From Comamonadaceae bacterium PBBC2 (GTDB taxonomy: Bacteria; Pseudomonadota; Gammaproteobacteria; Burkholderiales; Burkholderiaceae_C), in contig NKIO01000002.1 in assembly GCA_002255935.1 (NCBI GenBank), positions 1 to 64,000 on the forward strand: 64,000 nt of DNA, given 5' to 3'. The notes under the pieces are model-generated. The model was not told the origin of the DNA. It was given only the letters and a program-made list of their open reading frames with translations, and searched no databases. The translations under genes were made by a program, and so were the position numbers. Each line of letters begins with the position of its first letter. The stretch's first letter is position 1. Shown here piece after piece: positions 12,103-20,432 of the stretch.

Positions 12103-12882
12103 GTGAGCCACGAAAACATCGAAGTCCGCACCGAAGGCGGCAAAGTCGGCATCATCACCCTCAACCGCCCCAAAGCACTCAATGCCCTGAACGGCCCCCT
12201 CATGGACGAGCTGGGCGCCGCGCTCAAAGCCTTTGACGCCGACGAAGCGATCGGCTGCATGGTCATCACCGGCAGCGAAAAAGCCTTTGCCGCTGGCGCC
12301 GACATCGCCGCCATGGCCAAGTACAACTTCCACGAGGTCTACAAAAGCGACTTCATCACCCGCAATTGGGAAACCATCCGCACCATCCGCAAGCCCGTGA
12401 TCGCCGCAGTGGCTGGCTTTGCGCTGGGGGGTGGCTGCGAGCTGGCCATGATGTGTGACTTCATCATTGCCGCCGACAACGCCAAGTTCGGCCAACCCGA
12501 AATCAAGATCGGCATCATCCCCGGCGCCGGTGGCACGCAACGCCTGCCCCGTGCTATGGGCAAGTCCAAAGCCATGGACCTGGTGCTGACCGGCCGCATG
12601 ATGGACGCGCAGGAAGCCGAACGCGGCGGCCTGGTCAGCCGCGTGGTGCCACTGGACAAGCTGATGGACGAAGCCCTGGGCGCTGCCCTCATGATTTGTG
12701 GCTACGGCCAGCTGGCCACCATGGCCGCCAAGGAAAGCGTCAACCGCGCCTTTGAAAGCGGTCTGAGCGATGGCGTGATGTTCGAGCGCCGCATTTTCCA
12801 CAGTCTGTTTGCCACCGCCGACCAAAAAGAAGGCATGGACGCCTTCTTGAACAAGCGCCCACCGAACTTTGTGAACGGCTGA
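12103..12882 (+). CDS. paaF: Enoyl-CoA hydratase (PaaF-like)
   Basis: 259 residues from a GTG start at 12103. The start is set by a GGAG ribosome-binding site at 12093-12096, six bases upstream; a longer reading from TTG 12091 would swallow this site. Crotonase motifs include [33 protein letters not shown] with the first catalytic Glu, and [16 protein letters not shown] carrying the Pro-Gly-Ala-Gly-Gly region. It hydrates 2,3-didehydroadipyl-CoA if it is PaaF, or short enoyl-CoAs if it is a general FadB1/Ech. The location opposite paaGIK and the shared operator favour PaaF. The plus-strand -10 is possibly TATAGT near 12063. Confidence 0.85.
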   Translation: MSHENIEVRTEGGKVGIITLNRPKALNALNGPLMDELGAALKAFDADEAIGCMVITGSEKAFAAGADIAAMAKYNFHEVYKSDFITRNWETIRTIRKPVIAAVAGFALGGGCELAMMCDFIIAADNAKFGQPEIKIGIIPGAGGTQRLPRAMGKSKAMDLVLTGRMMDAQEAERGGLVSRVVPLDKLMDEALGAALMICGYGQLATMAAKESVNRAFESGLSDGVMFERRIFHSLFATADQKEGMDAFLNKRPPNFVNG

Positions 12883-12896
12883 GCCCTCGCACCCCC

Positions 12897-12932
12897 AAAA
12901 AAGCCCACCGGCGCAAGCGGGTGGGCTTTTTT
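12897..12932. terminator. Bidirectional rho-independent terminator
   Basis: GCCCACC (12903-12909) pairs with GGTGGGC (12920-12926). It is flanked by A6 on the left and T6 on the right, between the convergent hydratase gene and the small gene at 12959. Confidence 0.9.
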
Positions 12933-12958
12933 GCGGCCTGCATGCAGGCCAAGCAGGT

Positions 12959-13234
12959 TCAAGCTTTGGCTTCGGCTGCGGCTGCGGCTTGCTCGGCCAA
13001 AGCCTTCTTGCGTGCCTCCAACAAGCTTTTCGCTTGGGACAGGCAAATCTCCAGATCTTGAATGGCGATTTCGTAGGCGCCATAGCTGATGGCGATGCTG
13101 CCTTGGTCTTCGAACACCACGCGGCCGTCGTCCTTGACCTCTTTGATGAAACCAATGCACAGGTGAAAGCCGTTGTCGTCCTGGAAAGGCACCAAACGTG
13201 CTTCACGGGTGTTTTGTGGTGCTGCGTCGCTCAT
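12959..13234 (-). CDS. Small conserved-looking protein of unknown function
   Basis: 91 residues, with no family recognised. A predicted beta-rich front half (ARLVPFQDDNGFHLCIGFIKEV) carries two aromatic/hydrophobic strands, and the C-terminal half is a charged Ala-rich helix (ICLSQAKSLLEARKKALAEQ...), possibly a coiled coil. No signal peptide. It has its own terminators: one upstream after tRNA-Met and one downstream shared with the hydratase. Codon use and the acceptable start context support a real gene. Confidence 0.65.
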   Translation of the reverse strand: MSDAAPQNTREARLVPFQDDNGFHLCIGFIKEVKDDGRVVFEDQGSIAISYGAYEIAIQDLEICLSQAKSLLEARKKALAEQAAAAAEAKA

Positions 13235-13263
13235 GACATGTCTCCTGATGGGGGTGAAAAAAC

Positions 13264-13298
13264 CAAAAAGCCCGCAGACTTGCGACTGCGGGCTTTGA
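13264..13298 (-). terminator. Rho-independent terminator of tRNA-Met
   Basis: On the minus strand AAAGCCCGCAG (complement of 13286-13296) pairs with CTGCGGGCTTT (complement of 13267-13277), and T-rich sequence follows. It lies just downstream of the tRNA 3' end. Confidence 0.75.
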
Positions 13299-13301
13299 AT
13301 T

Positions 13302-13378
13302 TGGTGGTGGTACCGGGATTTGAACCTGGGACATCAGCATTATGAATGCTGCGCTCTAACCAGCTGAGCTATACCACC
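13302..13378 (-). tRNA. tRNA-Met (anticodon CAT)
   Basis: A 77-nt cloverleaf on the minus strand. The acceptor arm GGTGGTA pairs with TACCACC. The D arm is GCTCAGCTGGTTAGAGC. The anticodon stem CAGCA/TGCTG encloses the loop TTCATAA, giving anticodon CAT, and the T arm contains GGTTCAAATCCC. The 3' CCA is encoded. The first base pair is G-C, so this is not the initiator type, whose first pair is mismatched. An Ile2 (lysidine) identity cannot be fully excluded, but elongator tRNA-Met is more likely. Confidence 0.93.
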
Positions 13379-13487
13379 GGAAACCGGGTGCTGAATCCAA
13401 TTGTTTTCAGCCAACGACTTGCGCCGTCAAGCCAAAAATTATACACAAAATTTGGTCCGATTCCCCCAGATCGCTAACAATCGGACC

Positions 13488-14315
13488 ATGACCGCCCTCT
13501 CGCACTCACTCCCCACGCCTGCCGACGCAGCCCGTCAAGCCGCCGAGCTGATCTGGGCGCACTGGCAATCTGGCCAAGTCCTGCGCACCTTGCCCGAACA
13601 CTGCCGCCCCCAAACTGTGGCGCAAGGCTATGCCGCGCAGGCCCAACTGGCGGCCGTATCGGGTCGCACCGTGGTGGGCTGGAAAATCGCCGCCACCAGC
13701 AGCAAGGGGCAAGCCCATATCCAAGTCGGCGGCCCGCTGGCTGGAAGGCTGTTGTCGAGTCAGGTGTTTCAAGATGGCGCCACCATTCCCTCAGCGGGCA
13801 ACCGCATGCGGGTGGCAGAGCCTGAATTCGCCTTTGTCATGGGGCAAGACTTGCCGCCCCAGACCGCGCCCTACAGCACCGCACAAGTCATGCAGGCGGT
13901 GGCCGCTTTGCACACTGCGATCGAGGTGCCTGACTCGCGCCTGTCGCCTTTCACCGAAGCCGGTCAAGCGCAGTTGCTGGCCGACAATGCCTGCGCCCGT
14001 CACTTTGTGCTGGGCCCTGCCGCGCCCGAAGTGTGGCGCACACGCGATTTGAGCCAACACAAGGTACACGCCCGCGTGGAGCGACAAGCAAAGCTGCAGG
14101 GCAACGGCGAAGGCATCGGGGCCCAAGTGCTGGGCGACCCGCGCATCGCGCTGACCTGGCTGGCCAACCAGCTGTCGGGCCTGGGCATCACCTTGGCGCA
14201 AGGCCAGGTGGTCACCACGGGCACTTGCATGACGCCCTTGGACATCGAACCGGGCGATGCCGTCATGGCCGATTACGGCGATCTGGGCCGCGTCACGATG
14301 CGCTTTGCGGACTGA
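13488..14315 (+). CDS. 2-keto-4-pentenoate hydratase-like protein (MhpD/FAH fold)
   Basis: 275 residues from ATG 13488; an extension to 13401 would run through non-coding sequence next to the tRNA. The pattern VVGWKIAATSSKGQAHIQVGGPLAGRL, the acidic RVAEPEFAFVMGQDL (metal ligand motif ExE) and TGTCMTPLDIEPGDAVMADYGDLG match the MhpD/XylJ/4-oxalocrotonate-decarboxylase branch of the FAH superfamily. These hydrate 2-hydroxypenta-2,4-dienoates after ring meta-cleavage, or decarboxylate oxalocrotonates. It converges with the MFS gene (23-bp overlap of 3' ends). It is on the opposite strand to the large catabolic block but functionally fits beside it. Confidence 0.85.
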   Translation: MTALSHSLPTPADAARQAAELIWAHWQSGQVLRTLPEHCRPQTVAQGYAAQAQLAAVSGRTVVGWKIAATSSKGQAHIQVGGPLAGRLLSSQVFQDGATIPSAGNRMRVAEPEFAFVMGQDLPPQTAPYSTAQVMQAVAALHTAIEVPDSRLSPFTEAGQAQLLADNACARHFVLGPAAPEVWRTRDLSQHKVHARVERQAKLQGNGEGIGAQVLGDPRIALTWLANQLSGLGITLAQGQVVTTGTCMTPLDIEPGDAVMADYGDLGRVTMRFAD

Positions 14316-15534
14316 TGGATCGCTGCGTCCACCACAACACCAAGCCACTGGCCGTGGCCATGACCATCAAGCCCACAAACCCAGCGCGGTAAGTGCCAAA
14401 CAAGCCCGACAAGGCCCCAAACATGGGCGGCCCCACCACCACGCCCAAAAACGTGAAGGCCAAGGTGCCGCCGGTGGCCATGCTGGCCATGCCCTTCGGC
14501 GCACGGCGGGCCACTTCGGCCAAATAGACGCCGTTCCAACCAATGGCCGAGGCGCCAAAGGTCACCAAGATCACCAACACCACCGCGCGAGGCGTTTCGG
14601 GCGTCAAGAAGGCCGCCGACAGCGCCCCCAAGCCCATCAGGGTGGCCAGCAGCAGCAACATGCGCCGCGCCCCCAGCCACCGATCGGCCACATAGCCCCA
14701 GACAATGCGCCCGCCAATGCCGCCCATTTGGGTGGCGGACAAAACCAAGCCCGCCGCCACCAGGCCGTAGGACAGCTCTGCGTTCAAGAACGTCACCAAG
14801 TAGGTGGTGAGCGACAACTGCACCATCGAGAACATGAACGAACAAGACGCCATGGTCAACAAAGCGCGATGCGCCAAAACCAGCCGAATGGGTTGCACCA
14901 AACTGCCCCACTGGACCTGAACATCGGGCCGGCGATCACTGTCGAGGTCCGCTCGCATGCGCTGCGCGGTCCAAGCGCACAGCACACACACCAGGGCCAC
15001 CGCGCCCAGACTGGCTTGCCAATTCAGGAACAAAAGCAAAGACGGCACCACCGCACCCGCCAGCATGCTGCCCAAGGGCACACCGGTTTGTTTGAGCGAA
15101 AAAACCAAAGACATCTGGTGCGCTGGCGTGGTGCGGGCCAGCAAGTGCGAGCTGGCCGGGGTGATGGGCCCATAGCCCAAGCCAATCAACACAGCCCCCA
15201 CGGCCATCGCCGGAAACCACGGCACGGCGCACAAAAGCAAGCCCAGGGCACACAGCAGCAAGCCCCATTGGCTCACGCGAATGGCCCCCAGCCTGGCCAC
15301 GGTCGCCCCGCCCAACAAGCTGGCCACCATCGCACCGGCATAGGTGACCGAAACATACAACCCCACCAAAGCCGGCGAGACTTGCATGGCCTGTGCCACC
15401 ACGGGGGCCATCACCGGCACCGTCAGCAAGGCCATGGCCACCATGGCCTGGATGACCAGCGCCAACATCAAGGGCCACCAGTTTTTCAAACGTCCAACTC
15501 CTGCAACACAAGCACCGGTCCAACGCCCGCCCAA
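14293..15534 (-). CDS. MFS transporter
   Basis: About 413 residues with 12 hydrophobic segments. Motif A-like sequence GGATVARLGAIRVSQWG follows TM2, GYGPITPASSHLL lies near TM4 and an FSLKQTGVPLGSML signature lies in TM5, as in aromatic-acid/cyanate-type carriers. The listed 5' end is a TTG four bases after the neighbouring gene's stop; internal starts near 15489 or 15468 (ATG) would still retain TM1, so the start is uncertain. It is the last gene of the minus-strand catabolic block and probably imports or exports a pathway acid. Confidence 0.83.
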   Translation of the reverse strand: MGGRWTGACVAGVGRLKNWWPLMLALVIQAMVAMALLTVPVMAPVVAQAMQVSPALVGLYVSVTYAGAMVASLLGGATVARLGAIRVSQWGLLLCALGLLLCAVPWFPAMAVGAVLIGLGYGPITPASSHLLARTTPAHQMSLVFSLKQTGVPLGSMLAGAVVPSLLLFLNWQASLGAVALVCVLCAWTAQRMRADLDSDRRPDVQVQWGSLVQPIRLVLAHRALLTMASCSFMFSMVQLSLTTYLVTFLNAELSYGLVAAGLVLSATQMGGIGGRIVWGYVADRWLGARRMLLLLATLMGLGALSAAFLTPETPRAVVLVILVTFGASAIGWNGVYLAEVARRAPKGMASMATGGTLAFTFLGVVVGPPMFGALSGLFGTYRAGFVGLMVMATASGLVLWWTQRSISPQSAS

Positions 15535-15538
15535 GCGC

Positions 15539-16516
15539 TCAATTGGCTTTCACGCCTGCTTTGATCAACAGCCCACCCAAGGTGTCGATCTCGTTTTTCA
15601 AGTGGGCACGCAAGGCTTCCGGGCGGGCCAAGTCGGCACTCACCGCAGAAATGCCCATGGCCTCCAAACGTTGGCGCACTTCAGGATCGCTGACCGACTT
15701 TTGCAAGGCCGCGGTCAATTTGTCCATCACCGGCTTGGGGGTGCCTTTGGGGGCATAAAGACCAAACGAGATGTTGATCTCAAAACCCTCGACACCGGCC
15801 TCCGACATCGCGGGCACATCGGGCAGCTGTGACAAACGGGTTTTGCCCGCCGATGCCACCGCCTTGATCTTGCCCGTCTTGACCGAAGGCACCGTGCCGG
15901 AGGTCTGGTCACACAGGACATCCACCTGCCCACCCATGAGGTCGGTCAGCGCAGGGCCCGTGCCTTTGTAGGGGATTTCATTGAGCTTCACATTCAGGGC
16001 GTTCATCATCATCAAGCCGCACAGGTGCGAAGCCGAGCCCACACCCGCATGGGCCAAGCTGACCTTGGGGCCATTCGCTTTAACGTGGTCGACAAACTCT
16101 TGCAAATTCTTGACCGGAAAATCGTTGCGCGTGGCAATCAACATCGGCCCACTGGTGGCCCGCCCAATCGGCTCAAAATCATCCACCGGGTGGTAGGGCA
16201 AACTTTTGTACATCGCGGTGTTGGTGGCATGGCTCACATGAATCATCAGCAAGGTGTAGCCATCGGGCTTGGACCGCGCCACTTTGGCGGTGCCGATCGA
16301 GCCCGATGCCCCTGCGGTGTTGTCCACCACAATTTGCTGGCCCAAGTGCTTTTGCATGGCCCCCGCAAACACACGGGTGATGGTGTCGCCCGGACCGCCT
16401 GCGGCATAGGGCATGACCATGGTGATGCTGCGGTTGGGAAAGTCCTGGGCCGGCGCTTGAAAGGCCAGGGCGGCCAACAACCAAGCGCCCCATCGATGGC
16501 AGCTGAAAATGCGCAT
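15539..16516 (-). CDS. Bug/TctC-family tripartite tricarboxylate transporter receptor
   Basis: 325 residues with a signal peptide (MRIFSCHRWGAWLLAALAFQAPAQ). The Bug family pattern is clear: FPNRSITMVMPYAAGGPGDTITR, QQIVVDNTAGASGSIGTAKVARSKPDGYTLLM and LNEIPYKGTGPALTDLMGGQVDVLCDQTSG. These periplasmic proteins bind small carboxylates or related ligands; many are orphans without TctA/TctB, as here. It sits 31 bp downstream of the carboxymuconolactone-decarboxylase-like gene. First of three Bug genes in this block. Confidence 0.92.
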   Translation of the reverse strand: MRIFSCHRWGAWLLAALAFQAPAQDFPNRSITMVMPYAAGGPGDTITRVFAGAMQKHLGQQIVVDNTAGASGSIGTAKVARSKPDGYTLLMIHVSHATNTAMYKSLPYHPVDDFEPIGRATSGPMLIATRNDFPVKNLQEFVDHVKANGPKVSLAHAGVGSASHLCGLMMMNALNVKLNEIPYKGTGPALTDLMGGQVDVLCDQTSGTVPSVKTGKIKAVASAGKTRLSQLPDVPAMSEAGVEGFEINISFGLYAPKGTPKPVMDKLTAALQKSVSDPEVRQRLEAMGISAVSADLARPEALRAHLKNEIDTLGGLLIKAGVKAN

Positions 16517-16547
16517 GAAAGTCTCCGGTGGTTTTTTGATATTCCGT

Positions 16548-17138
16548 TCAGGCCAGCAAGCGCTGGCGAATTTCCAGGGGGCTGAGCACCTCCAGCGGCT
16601 CTGGCCCGCCCCCAGGTATGCCCACCTGCGTGGCGTTCAGCAGCATGGAGACCATCACATAAGTGCCCGACAAAACCGTCAGATCGACCACGGCTTGTTC
16701 CCCCATCTTGTCCACCGCCTCTTGCCACAAGGCATCGGGCACACGGTGGTTCAAAGACAGTTGAACGCAGTAGTCATACACCAAGCGTTCATCCGCTTGC
16801 ATGCTGGCAGGGCGCTGGCATTGCTGCAATTCGCGCATGACCGCATCTGATAAACCGGCCTTGCGTGCAATGGTCTCGTGCGCCCACCATTCGTACTGCG
16901 CATTGGCGATGCGGGCCTGGATCAAGATGGCCAACTCATTGAGCCGTTTGTTGACCGAGGTCTTGAAGCGCAGGTAATCGAGGAAATCAAAGGCCCGACG
17001 CGCCATATCGGGGCTGCGCAGCAAAGCGTTGTAAGGGCCGCCCAAAGCCGCACTGGAGACCTTGAGGATGTCGTCCGCCAAGGGTCGAACCGCATCGGGC
17101 AAAGACGCGTAAGTGATTTGTTCAAGTCGTTCGCTCAT
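16548..17138 (-). CDS. Carboxymuconolactone decarboxylase-family protein
   Basis: 196 residues, all-alpha AhpD/CMD-like fold. The core FKTSVNKRLNELAILIQARIANAQYEWWAHETIARKAGLS resembles the CMD signature with a Glu/His pair, but the AhpD CxxC pair is absent. Many such proteins are 4-carboxymuconolactone decarboxylase relatives of unknown substrate in aromatic or heterocycle catabolism gene clusters. It lies between the FAH-like and Bug genes with gaps of about 31-33 bp. Confidence 0.8.
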   Translation of the reverse strand: MSERLEQITYASLPDAVRPLADDILKVSSAALGGPYNALLRSPDMARRAFDFLDYLRFKTSVNKRLNELAILIQARIANAQYEWWAHETIARKAGLSDAVMRELQQCQRPASMQADERLVYDYCVQLSLNHRVPDALWQEAVDKMGEQAVVDLTVLSGTYVMVSMLLNATQVGIPGGGPEPLEVLSPLEIRQRLLA

Positions 17139-17171
17139 GGCGTCGCTGCGCTCCCAAAAAATGTTTCCATG

Positions 17172-17957
17172 TCAAACGATCTTGACGCTCAGGTTGGGAA
17201 AGCCGTCGACGTGCATCTCGATCACGTCGCCGCGCACCACTGGGCCCACGTTCTCGGGCGTGCCCGCGTAAATGATGTCGCCCGGGAACAACTCAAAAGC
17301 CTCGGACAGTTGCGCGATTTGCTCGGCCACTGACCAGATCATCTGGTTCAGGTTGGCGTTTTGCTTGATGACACCATTGACCTTGAGCCAGATGCTGCCT
17401 TGCTCAAAATGCCCGGACTGCGCCACCTTGCGGATGGCCCCAATCGGGGCGGACTTGTCAAAGCTCTTGCCGATCTCCCAAGGCTTTTTCTGGTCGCCCA
17501 TGCCGCGCTGCAAATCACGCCGCGTCATGTCCAGGCCCAGGGTGTAGCCATAGACATGCTCCAGCGCTTTGTCCTTGGGGATGTTGCGCCCGCCCTTGCC
17601 CAGCACCGCCACCAACTCGGCCTCGTAGTGGTAGTTTTGGGTCAGCGGTGGATAGGGGTGATCGGCCACCGTGCCCGCCTTCACGTACTGGATGGCGTCG
17701 GTGGGTTTTTGGAAAAAGAAAGGCGGCTCGCGCGTCGGGTCCGAGCCCATCTCCCGCGCATGGGCCGCGTAATTGCGACCGATGCAATAGATGCGGCGCA
17801 CCGGAAACATCTCGTCCGAGCCCTCGATGGGGATGTACGTCGCAGGCACCACAAACGGTGTCTTGGGCTGGCTTTGCGCCATGCCCGGCGTGGCGCATCC
17901 GACCACCGCACCGGTGGTCACCAAGGCGGTGCTTTGAAAGAAATGACGGCGGTCCAT
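17172..17957 (-). CDS. Fumarylacetoacetate hydrolase-family protein with Tat signal
   Basis: 261 residues from ATG 17957, which begins MDRRHFFQSTALVTTGAVVG, a twin-arginine (RRHFF) export signal with a possible Cys at position 21. The mature part is an FAH C-terminal-type domain: RIYCIGRNYAAHAREMG, PFFFQKPTDAIQ, YHYEAELVAVLGKGGRNI (metal ExE motif) and PGDIIYAGTPENVGPVVRGD. FAH enzymes (fumarylpyruvate hydrolase, acylpyruvase, HpcE-type) are normally cytoplasmic, so an exported form is odd. A 207-bp gap with a hairpin element separates it from the monooxygenase gene upstream. Confidence 0.85.
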   Translation of the reverse strand: MDRRHFFQSTALVTTGAVVGCATPGMAQSQPKTPFVVPATYIPIEGSDEMFPVRRIYCIGRNYAAHAREMGSDPTREPPFFFQKPTDAIQYVKAGTVADHPYPPLTQNYHYEAELVAVLGKGGRNIPKDKALEHVYGYTLGLDMTRRDLQRGMGDQKKPWEIGKSFDKSAPIGAIRKVAQSGHFEQGSIWLKVNGVIKQNANLNQMIWSVAEQIAQLSEAFELFPGDIIYAGTPENVGPVVRGDVIEMHVDGFPNLSVKIV

Positions 17958-18018
17958 GTCTGTCTCCTCAAGATAAAGCCCAGTAAAATTTGGACTTTGG
18001 TTTTCAGTTGATCCCGTT

Positions 18019-18094
18019 TTGTGGGAGCTTGCCCTGCCAGAGAAAAGCCTGTGCCCCACAAGCAGCCCATCGCCAGCTGGGCTGGCTCCCACAA
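18019..18094. repeat. Palindromic (REP-like) element with 10-bp terminal inverted repeats
   Basis: TTGTGGGAGC (18019-18028) is the exact inverse complement of GCTCCCACAA (18085-18094). An inner hairpin AGCCCA (18064-18069)/TGGGCT (18078-18083) lies inside. It fills the only sizeable gap (207 bp) of the catabolic block, downstream of the flavin monooxygenase and upstream of the FAH-like gene. It may act as an mRNA stabiliser, attenuating hairpin or dispersed repeat. No second copy was noticed in this window. Confidence 0.6.
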
Positions 18095-18164
18095 GGTGAA
18101 AGTTTGACGCATCCAGCCCTCTTCACAAGGCCTGATCCATCCGCTGCGAAAAAAACCACGCCGA

Positions 18165-19433
18165 TCAGGCCTGCGTCTTGAGCGCCTCCAATGAAAAACC
18201 AGCGATTTTTTTGTAGTCATCGGAAATTTGGCGCAACTCGGCTTGGCTGATCACGTCGTCGATGTGCCGGAAAGGCTGGCCACCGGTGAGCTCATCGACC
18301 TTGATGTTGATGAAGTCTGGCGGCGTGGTACGGTTGGTCTGCACCACCTTGGCGGTGATGGGACGGCGCACCGCCTCATAGCGGTGCAGCGCAGGCAAGG
18401 GGTCGGCATCACCCTTGGCCAACTCATCGGCCAAGGTGCGGGCATCGATCAGGGCTTGCGCCGAGCCGTTGGAGCCCCGGGGGTACATGGGATGCGCCGC
18501 ATCACCGAGGAAGGTCACGCGCCCAAAGGTCCATTGGTCGATCGGGTCCTTGTCCACCATGGGGTATTCCAGGATCGAGTCCGCCTGGGCAATCAGTTGG
18601 GGCACATCCAGCCAATCGAAGGTCCAGTCCTTGAACAACTTCAACACGTCTTCGGCGCGGCCCGCACGGTTCCAGTCGTTTTGCGTCACGCCCTCTTCCA
18701 TGCGGATTTCGGCCATCCAGTTGACCAGTTGGTGGCCTTGTGCATCGACTTGGTCCACGATGGGGTAGATCACCATCTTGCCTGTCTCGATCGAGCCGAT
18801 GCGCATATAGGTTTTGCCCGTCAAGATGGGGGCAAAGCGCGTCACGCCGCGCCAGGTGTTGATGCCGGTGAACACCATCTGCTCATCCGGGTAGAACACA
18901 CGGCGCACCGCCGAGTTCACCCCATCCGAGGCGATCAGCACCCGGCTGCGCACAGTGGGGCGATCTTGGCCTTGCGGGTCCTTGAAGGTGATGTCCACAT
19001 GGCCCTCGGCTTGCACCATGCGGTCAAAGCGGCAACCGGTGTGCACATGCTCGGTGCCCAATCGCGCCACAGCGGCGTCGAACAAGATCTTGTGCAACTT
19101 GCCACGGTGGATGCCCACCTCGGGCAAGGGGTAGCCTGCATGGCGGCCCCGCAGCTCGCTGTAGATGAACTGGCCATGGCGATTGAAGAAGGCACTTTCG
19201 TAGTTCTCGATGCCCACCGCTTCGATGGCCGATTGCAAGCCCAAAGCGGCCAGCTCGCGCATGGCGTGGGGCAACAAGGTGATGCCCACGCCCAATTCGC
19301 GCACCTCGGCCACCGCCTCAAACACATGGCAGGGCACGCCCCGCGCATGCAAATGCAGCGCCAGCGCCAGGCCGCCAATGCCGCCACCCACGATGGCGAT
19401 GTCTGCTTGTTGAATGTGCATGTGGTTCATCAT
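18165..19433 (-). CDS. FAD-dependent aromatic-ring monooxygenase (PhzS/salicylate hydroxylase-like)
   Basis: 422 residues from ATG 19433, whose ATG overlaps the preceding Bug stop (ATGA). Class A flavoprotein monooxygenase motifs: IAIVGGGIGGLALALHLHAR (dinucleotide fold), a DG motif in RVLIASDGVNSAVRR, and FLGDAAHPMYPRGSNGSAQALID. The last is close to the PhzS-type flavin oxidoreductases rather than to classical p-hydroxybenzoate hydroxylase. It should use NAD(P)H and O2 to hydroxylate an aromatic or N-heteroaromatic acid. Last gene of the tightly overlapped stretch before the 207-bp gap. Confidence 0.87.
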   Translation of the reverse strand: MMNHMHIQQADIAIVGGGIGGLALALHLHARGVPCHVFEAVAEVRELGVGITLLPHAMRELAALGLQSAIEAVGIENYESAFFNRHGQFIYSELRGRHAGYPLPEVGIHRGKLHKILFDAAVARLGTEHVHTGCRFDRMVQAEGHVDITFKDPQGQDRPTVRSRVLIASDGVNSAVRRVFYPDEQMVFTGINTWRGVTRFAPILTGKTYMRIGSIETGKMVIYPIVDQVDAQGHQLVNWMAEIRMEEGVTQNDWNRAGRAEDVLKLFKDWTFDWLDVPQLIAQADSILEYPMVDKDPIDQWTFGRVTFLGDAAHPMYPRGSNGSAQALIDARTLADELAKGDADPLPALHRYEAVRRPITAKVVQTNRTTPPDFINIKVDELTGGQPFRHIDDVISQAELRQISDDYKKIAGFSLEALKTQA

Positions 19434-20410
19434 TCCGCCGAAATTTGTTTGGTGCGGATCACCGCGCCCCAACGGGGGTAGTCTTTGGCCACAATGGCCG
19501 CCAATTCAGCCGGTGTGGAGGCCACGGCATCCAGACCGGCTTTGCCCAGCAGTTCCTTGACGTCGGCTTGTCGCAAGATGGCCGACATCTCGGTGTTCAA
19601 ACGGGTGACCACAGCGGCCGGTGTTTTGCTGGGCACAAAGAAGGCATACCAAAGGTCCACGTCGATGCGCTTGACGCCCACTTCTTCAAAAGTGGGCACA
19701 TCGGGCGCCACCGGGTGCCGCTTGGGGCTGCCCAAGGCCAGCGCATTCAAGCGGCCGTTTTTGACAAAGCCCTGCGCAATGTGCACCGGCAAAAAGCCCA
19801 CATTCAACTCGCCTGCCAACAGGTCCTGTGTGTAGCCCGCCGTGCCACGGTAGGGCACGTGCAGCATGAAGGTGTTGGTCTCCAGCTTGAACAGCTCCAT
19901 CGCCATGTGGTGGGGCGTGCCCACGCCGGGCGAGCCAAAGCTGATCGAGCCTGGGCGCGCTTGCACCTGCTTGACCAAATCGGCCACCGATTTGATGCCG
20001 GTTTTCGGGTTGGCCACCATCATCAAAGAACCATAGGCGGCCATCGAAACCGCCGAGAAATCCTTGACCGGATCAAAGCTCACGCTCTTGTACATCTGCG
20101 CGGCCATCAGCATGGTGTTGGCCCCCATCAAGATGGTGTGGCCGTCGGGTGCCGATTTGGCCACCGCATCGGCACCGATGTTGCCGCTGGCACCGGGTTG
20201 GTTTTGCACCACCACCGATTGCCCCAGCCGCTCGGCCAAGCGCGGCGCCACCACGCGAGCGATGGTGTCCATGCCGGTACCCGGCGTGAAGGGCACGATG
20301 ATCTTGAGGGATTGGCTGGGGTAAGTGCCTTGCGCAGACACCCCCAGGCCGAGGGTGCTGAGCATGAGCGCGGCAATGGCCGAGATTTTCTGGCGTTGCG
20401 TGAAGTTCAT
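19430..20410 (-). CDS. Bug/TctC-family solute receptor
   Basis: 326 residues from ATG 20410, beginning MNFTQRQKISAIAALMLSTL, with a signal peptide ending near GVSAQG. A longer reading frame continues upstream into the amidohydrolase gene but is a shadow. Family motifs: LKIIVPFTPGTGMDTIARVV, SVVVQNQPGASGNIGADAVAKS and FMLHVPYRGTAGYTQDLLAGELNVGFLP. Periplasmic receptor of unknown ligand, 22 bp after the amidohydrolase gene. Confidence 0.92.
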   Translation of the reverse strand: MNFTQRQKISAIAALMLSTLGLGVSAQGTYPSQSLKIIVPFTPGTGMDTIARVVAPRLAERLGQSVVVQNQPGASGNIGADAVAKSAPDGHTILMGANTMLMAAQMYKSVSFDPVKDFSAVSMAAYGSLMMVANPKTGIKSVADLVKQVQARPGSISFGSPGVGTPHHMAMELFKLETNTFMLHVPYRGTAGYTQDLLAGELNVGFLPVHIAQGFVKNGRLNALALGSPKRHPVAPDVPTFEEVGVKRIDVDLWYAFFVPSKTPAAVVTRLNTEMSAILRQADVKELLGKAGLDAVASTPAELAAIVAKDYPRWGAVIRTKQISAE

Positions 20411-20432
20411 GAGGGTCTCCTGTCGATGAGAT

